Shown here: positions 62,336 through 64,000 of the stretch, piece by piece
Position numbering within the stretch: the stretch's first letter is position 1
How the letters are laid out: each line of letters opens with the position of its first letter
DNA from: Paenalicyclobacillus ferrooxydans
Lineage (GTDB): Bacteria; Bacillota; Bacilli; Alicyclobacillales; Alicyclobacillaceae
Assembly: GCF_001399675.1 (NCBI RefSeq)
Contig: NZ_LJCO01000045.1
Coordinates: 62,001 to 126,000 of the forward strand
Reading direction: 5' to 3'
Length of the DNA stretch: 64,000 nt
The notes under the pieces: model-generated
Seen by the model: the letters and a program-made list of their open reading frames with translations, nothing else
Databases searched by the model: none
Told to the model about the DNA's origin: nothing
Position numbers and translations under genes: made by a program

Positions 62336-62372
62336 CGGGTGAGCCGGGGCTTGGTAACCCCTCGACTCACCC
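62336..62372 (+). terminator. hairpin after 83-residue protein gene
   Basis: CGGGTGAG...CGGGG pairs with CCCC...CTCACCCG. The stem is interrupted but GC-rich; no T run follows. Confidence 0.55.
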
Positions 62373-62493
62373 GCCAACATATCCCGGTAACACATTACAT
62401 TGCGAATTCAACTAAAAGACTTGCAGAGTCTTGGCAACATTGTTCAAGTTGAATCTCGCAAAAAATCAAGGAGGTTTGAGAGGAGGAGTTCCT

Positions 62494-62661
62494 GTGCAGA
62501 CTACTCGTAAAGACGAAGTAATTAGCTACGAGTTCAAGACTACTGAGTGTAGTCCACCACGTTTGGTAGACAAACAAGTGAATGTGACTGCCACTCTGAT
62601 TGAACGGTGGATGGTTGCGAATCGTGAGGTGAAGATAAGTGACACAAAACGAATTGCGTAG
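62494..62661 (+). CDS. 55-residue protein coupled to recombinase (3)
   Basis: GAGGAGG precedes a GTG at 62494; upstream in-frame ATG codons lack a site. The product (KDEVISYEFKTTE ... RLVDKQVNVTATLIERWMV) is a small mixed fold without Cys. Its last 23 bases overlap the start of recombinase 3, so the two are translated together, as with the small protein before recombinase 2. Confidence 0.6.
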   Translation: MQTTRKDEVISYEFKTTECSPPRLVDKQVNVTATLIERWMVANREVKISDTKRIA

Positions 62662-64000
62662 ATTCAAGTACACTGCCAGGCGCCCAGCTTTTGCCTACAA
62701 GCGAAGAAGTAAAGAAGATGAGACGGGCAACTCGATGGCCGCCCAAGAGAAGGCCATTCGTGAACGTTTTGAACCTGAAGGGTTTGAAATTGTCCGATGG
62801 TTCTCTGACGAACACAGCGCTTTTCGGTACTCTAACGGTCGTGACGGTATTTCGCAGTTAATGCGTGAACTGGATAATCACCCTGAGGTAAAGGATGTAT
62901 TGGTCGAACAATTTGACCGGTTAGGGCGGGACCCGGACCACGTAGGTTGGCTTCGACAAGAACTCAAAAACCGCAATGTGCGCATCCATTACGCAGTACA
63001 GAAATACGACGCTTCTAAGCCGGACGGAATGATCATGCAACAGGTGAATACGGGTCTGTCCGCAGCAGAATCCATGCGGATTGCTGAAAAGACGCACAGT
63101 CGCATGCTCGCCAACTTCCGTCAACGGGATGCCGAGACTGGATGGCAGTTAAAAAATGGTGGTCGCCCACAGTATGGGTACAAGATTGTTCATTTGAAAT
63201 ATTACCATGGCCCTAAGATAAAGTTCCGCAGCATCTGGGAAATAGACGAGAGTTCCGCAGCAATCCTTCGCCGAATTGTCGTCGACATGCGTATCGGGCG
63301 GAACATGAGCTATGAAGAGATTCGAGATGAATTGAACGCAGACGGCATCCCTAGTCCAGAGGGCGGACTGTGGACAAAATCAACCATGCACGAGCTTTTC
63401 CGCCGGGACCGACTTCTTGGTGCAGCCGGGGTCGCTATTTGGAACAGGGAGAACAAGAAGGATGACACCATTCGGGAAGAGAAGGGGAAATTTAAGCCCG
63501 AAGAAGAATGGGTCAAAGTTGAGAATGCTCACCCTCCCATCCTAACTATGGAGGAAGTAGAGCTGGCTACTGCTTTGGGAGCACAAAGGGGGCCTCGAAC
63601 CTTCACGCCACGGACAGATGCAAGTCCTTACCTGTTCTCGGGGGTGAACGCCGAGGGAGAAATTATGTTTCGTTGTGCTCGCTGTGGTGGACACATGGTC
63701 AGCTACCAAAAGTCCAAAGGCAAGAGCTACTACGCCTGCAGTCATGCGACCAACCAAGGTAAAAATGGCATTTGCGGTCCGGTCGTCAAAGTCTCAAAAG
63801 AGACTCTTGAGAGTGACATCATCCAGCAAGTGATGGCAAGGTACTCGAGCCACGAATTTGTATCGCTGGTGCTAGAACGAGTCAACGACATTATCCAAGA
63901 CCTGAACATGCACGGAGGAAACGAGCTAAAATCACTTGATAAGGCCATTGACCAAGTTCGGCGAAAGATGAACAACCTTCTCGGAACGCTTCAGATGACA
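62639..64000 (+). CDS. large serine recombinase (3), cut by right edge
   Basis: The frame opens with GTG at 62639, seven bases after GAGGTG, and is open to the window end (about 454 residues seen). AYKRRSKED gives nucleophile Ser24, and EQFDRLGRDPDHVGWL near 95 is the second motif. A recombinase domain with GRPQYGYKIVH near 179, a zinc ribbon (CARCGG, CSHATNQGKNGIC near 350-375) and the start of a coiled coil follow. It differs from recombinases 1 and 2 and is read on the other strand. Confidence 0.9.
   Translation, partial: MTQNELRRFKYTARRPAFAYKRRSKEDETGNSMAAQEKAIRERFEPEGFEIVRWFSDEHSAFRYSNGRDGISQLMRELDNHPEVKDVLVEQFDRLGRDPDHVGWLRQELKNRNVRIHYAVQKYDASKPDGMIMQQVNTGLSAAESMRIAEKTHSRMLANFRQRDAETGWQLKNGGRPQYGYKIVHLKYYHGPKIKFRSIWEIDESSAAILRRIVVDMRIGRNMSYEEIRDELNADGIPSPEGGLWTKSTMHELFRRDRLLGAAGVAIWNRENKKDDTIREEKGKFKPEEEWVKVENAHPPILTMEEVELATALGAQRGPRTFTPRTDASPYLFSGVNAEGEIMFRCARCGGHMVSYQKSKGKSYYACSHATNQGKNGICGPVVKVSKETLESDIIQQVMARYSSHEFVSLVLERVNDIIQDLNMHGGNELKSLDKAIDQVRRKMNNLLGTLQMT

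Noticed and set aside
62395-62815. Minus-strand frames near the third recombinase
   Set aside because: They are antisense to a coupled pair of plus-strand genes with good ribosome binding sites.

Overview
The window looks like chromosomal DNA of a member of the Bacilli, probably an Alicyclobacillus-like acidophile. This is inferred from the strong AGGAGG ribosome binding sites, frequent TTG and GTG starts, paired csp/ydjO cold-shock genes, a c-di-GMP riboswitch and family-level similarity; no rRNA, tRNA or intact tmRNA gene was found to fix the taxonomy.

Layout. (1) 1-2.5 kb: an MFS transporter cut by the left edge and a PIG-V-like membrane mannosyltransferase. (2) 2.7-3.7 kb: a cold-shock protein, a YdjO-like Cys-pair protein and a small basic protein. 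(3) 4.1-12.6 kb: a catabolic cluster, probably for a sugar acid. It holds a FAH-family hydrolase, an ACS-family transporter, a FadR-type regulator, split DhaK and DhaL subunits, two DapA-like lyases and a ketoglutarate-semialdehyde-type dehydrogenase. Two identical 11-bp palindromes flank the divergent promoters. (4) 13.2-21.4 kb: c-di-GMP signalling genes (EAL-PAS protein behind a c-di-GMP-I riboswitch, GGDEF-EAL, GAF-GGDEF) mixed with IS3, IS1182 and IS1634 remnants. (5) 22.4-29.8 kb: a cold-adaptation region with two DEAD-box helicases, a second csp/ydjO pair, and decayed copies of csp, ydjO and a fatty acid desaturase. (6) 29.8-31.9 kb: a secreted protein and two CBO0543-type membrane proteins.

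(7) 32.6-40.8 kb: an arsenic island. A seven-gene operon (AhpD-like, arsD, two half-size arsA genes, arsR, arsB, arsC) faces arsR2-fmdE-tauE. Beyond these lie a third ArsR, a 49-residue Cys-pair protein and an ArsP-like permease. Direct copies of a GAGGCG...GTCYGAAATCCTCA repeat bracket the island at 32.26 and 40.96 kb and recur at 43.18 kb. The repeats resemble a decayed tmRNA 3' end with its terminator, so I infer old attachment sites.

(8) 41.2-55.1 kb: a defence island, all on the minus strand. It runs type I restriction-modification (hsdM, hsdS, hsdR), a Ymh/TIGR02391-type protein, a Gabija-like OLD nuclease plus UvrD-like helicase with a 4-nt overlap, a HEPN-like protein and a DUF4209-like protein. 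Three of these carry candidate R-x4-6-H HEPN ribonuclease motifs. (9) 55.6-64 kb: a mobile-element core. It has a zinc-finger plus primase-polymerase protein, two overlapping large serine recombinases, a string of small genes, a resolvase-domain-only protein behind a duplicated leader, and a further large serine recombinase cut by the right edge.

The most interesting parts are the HEPN-rich supercluster linked to type I RM and Gabija-like genes, the PrimPol/serine-recombinase element, the arsenic island with split arsA and a Cys-pair microprotein, and the cold-shock gene graveyard.
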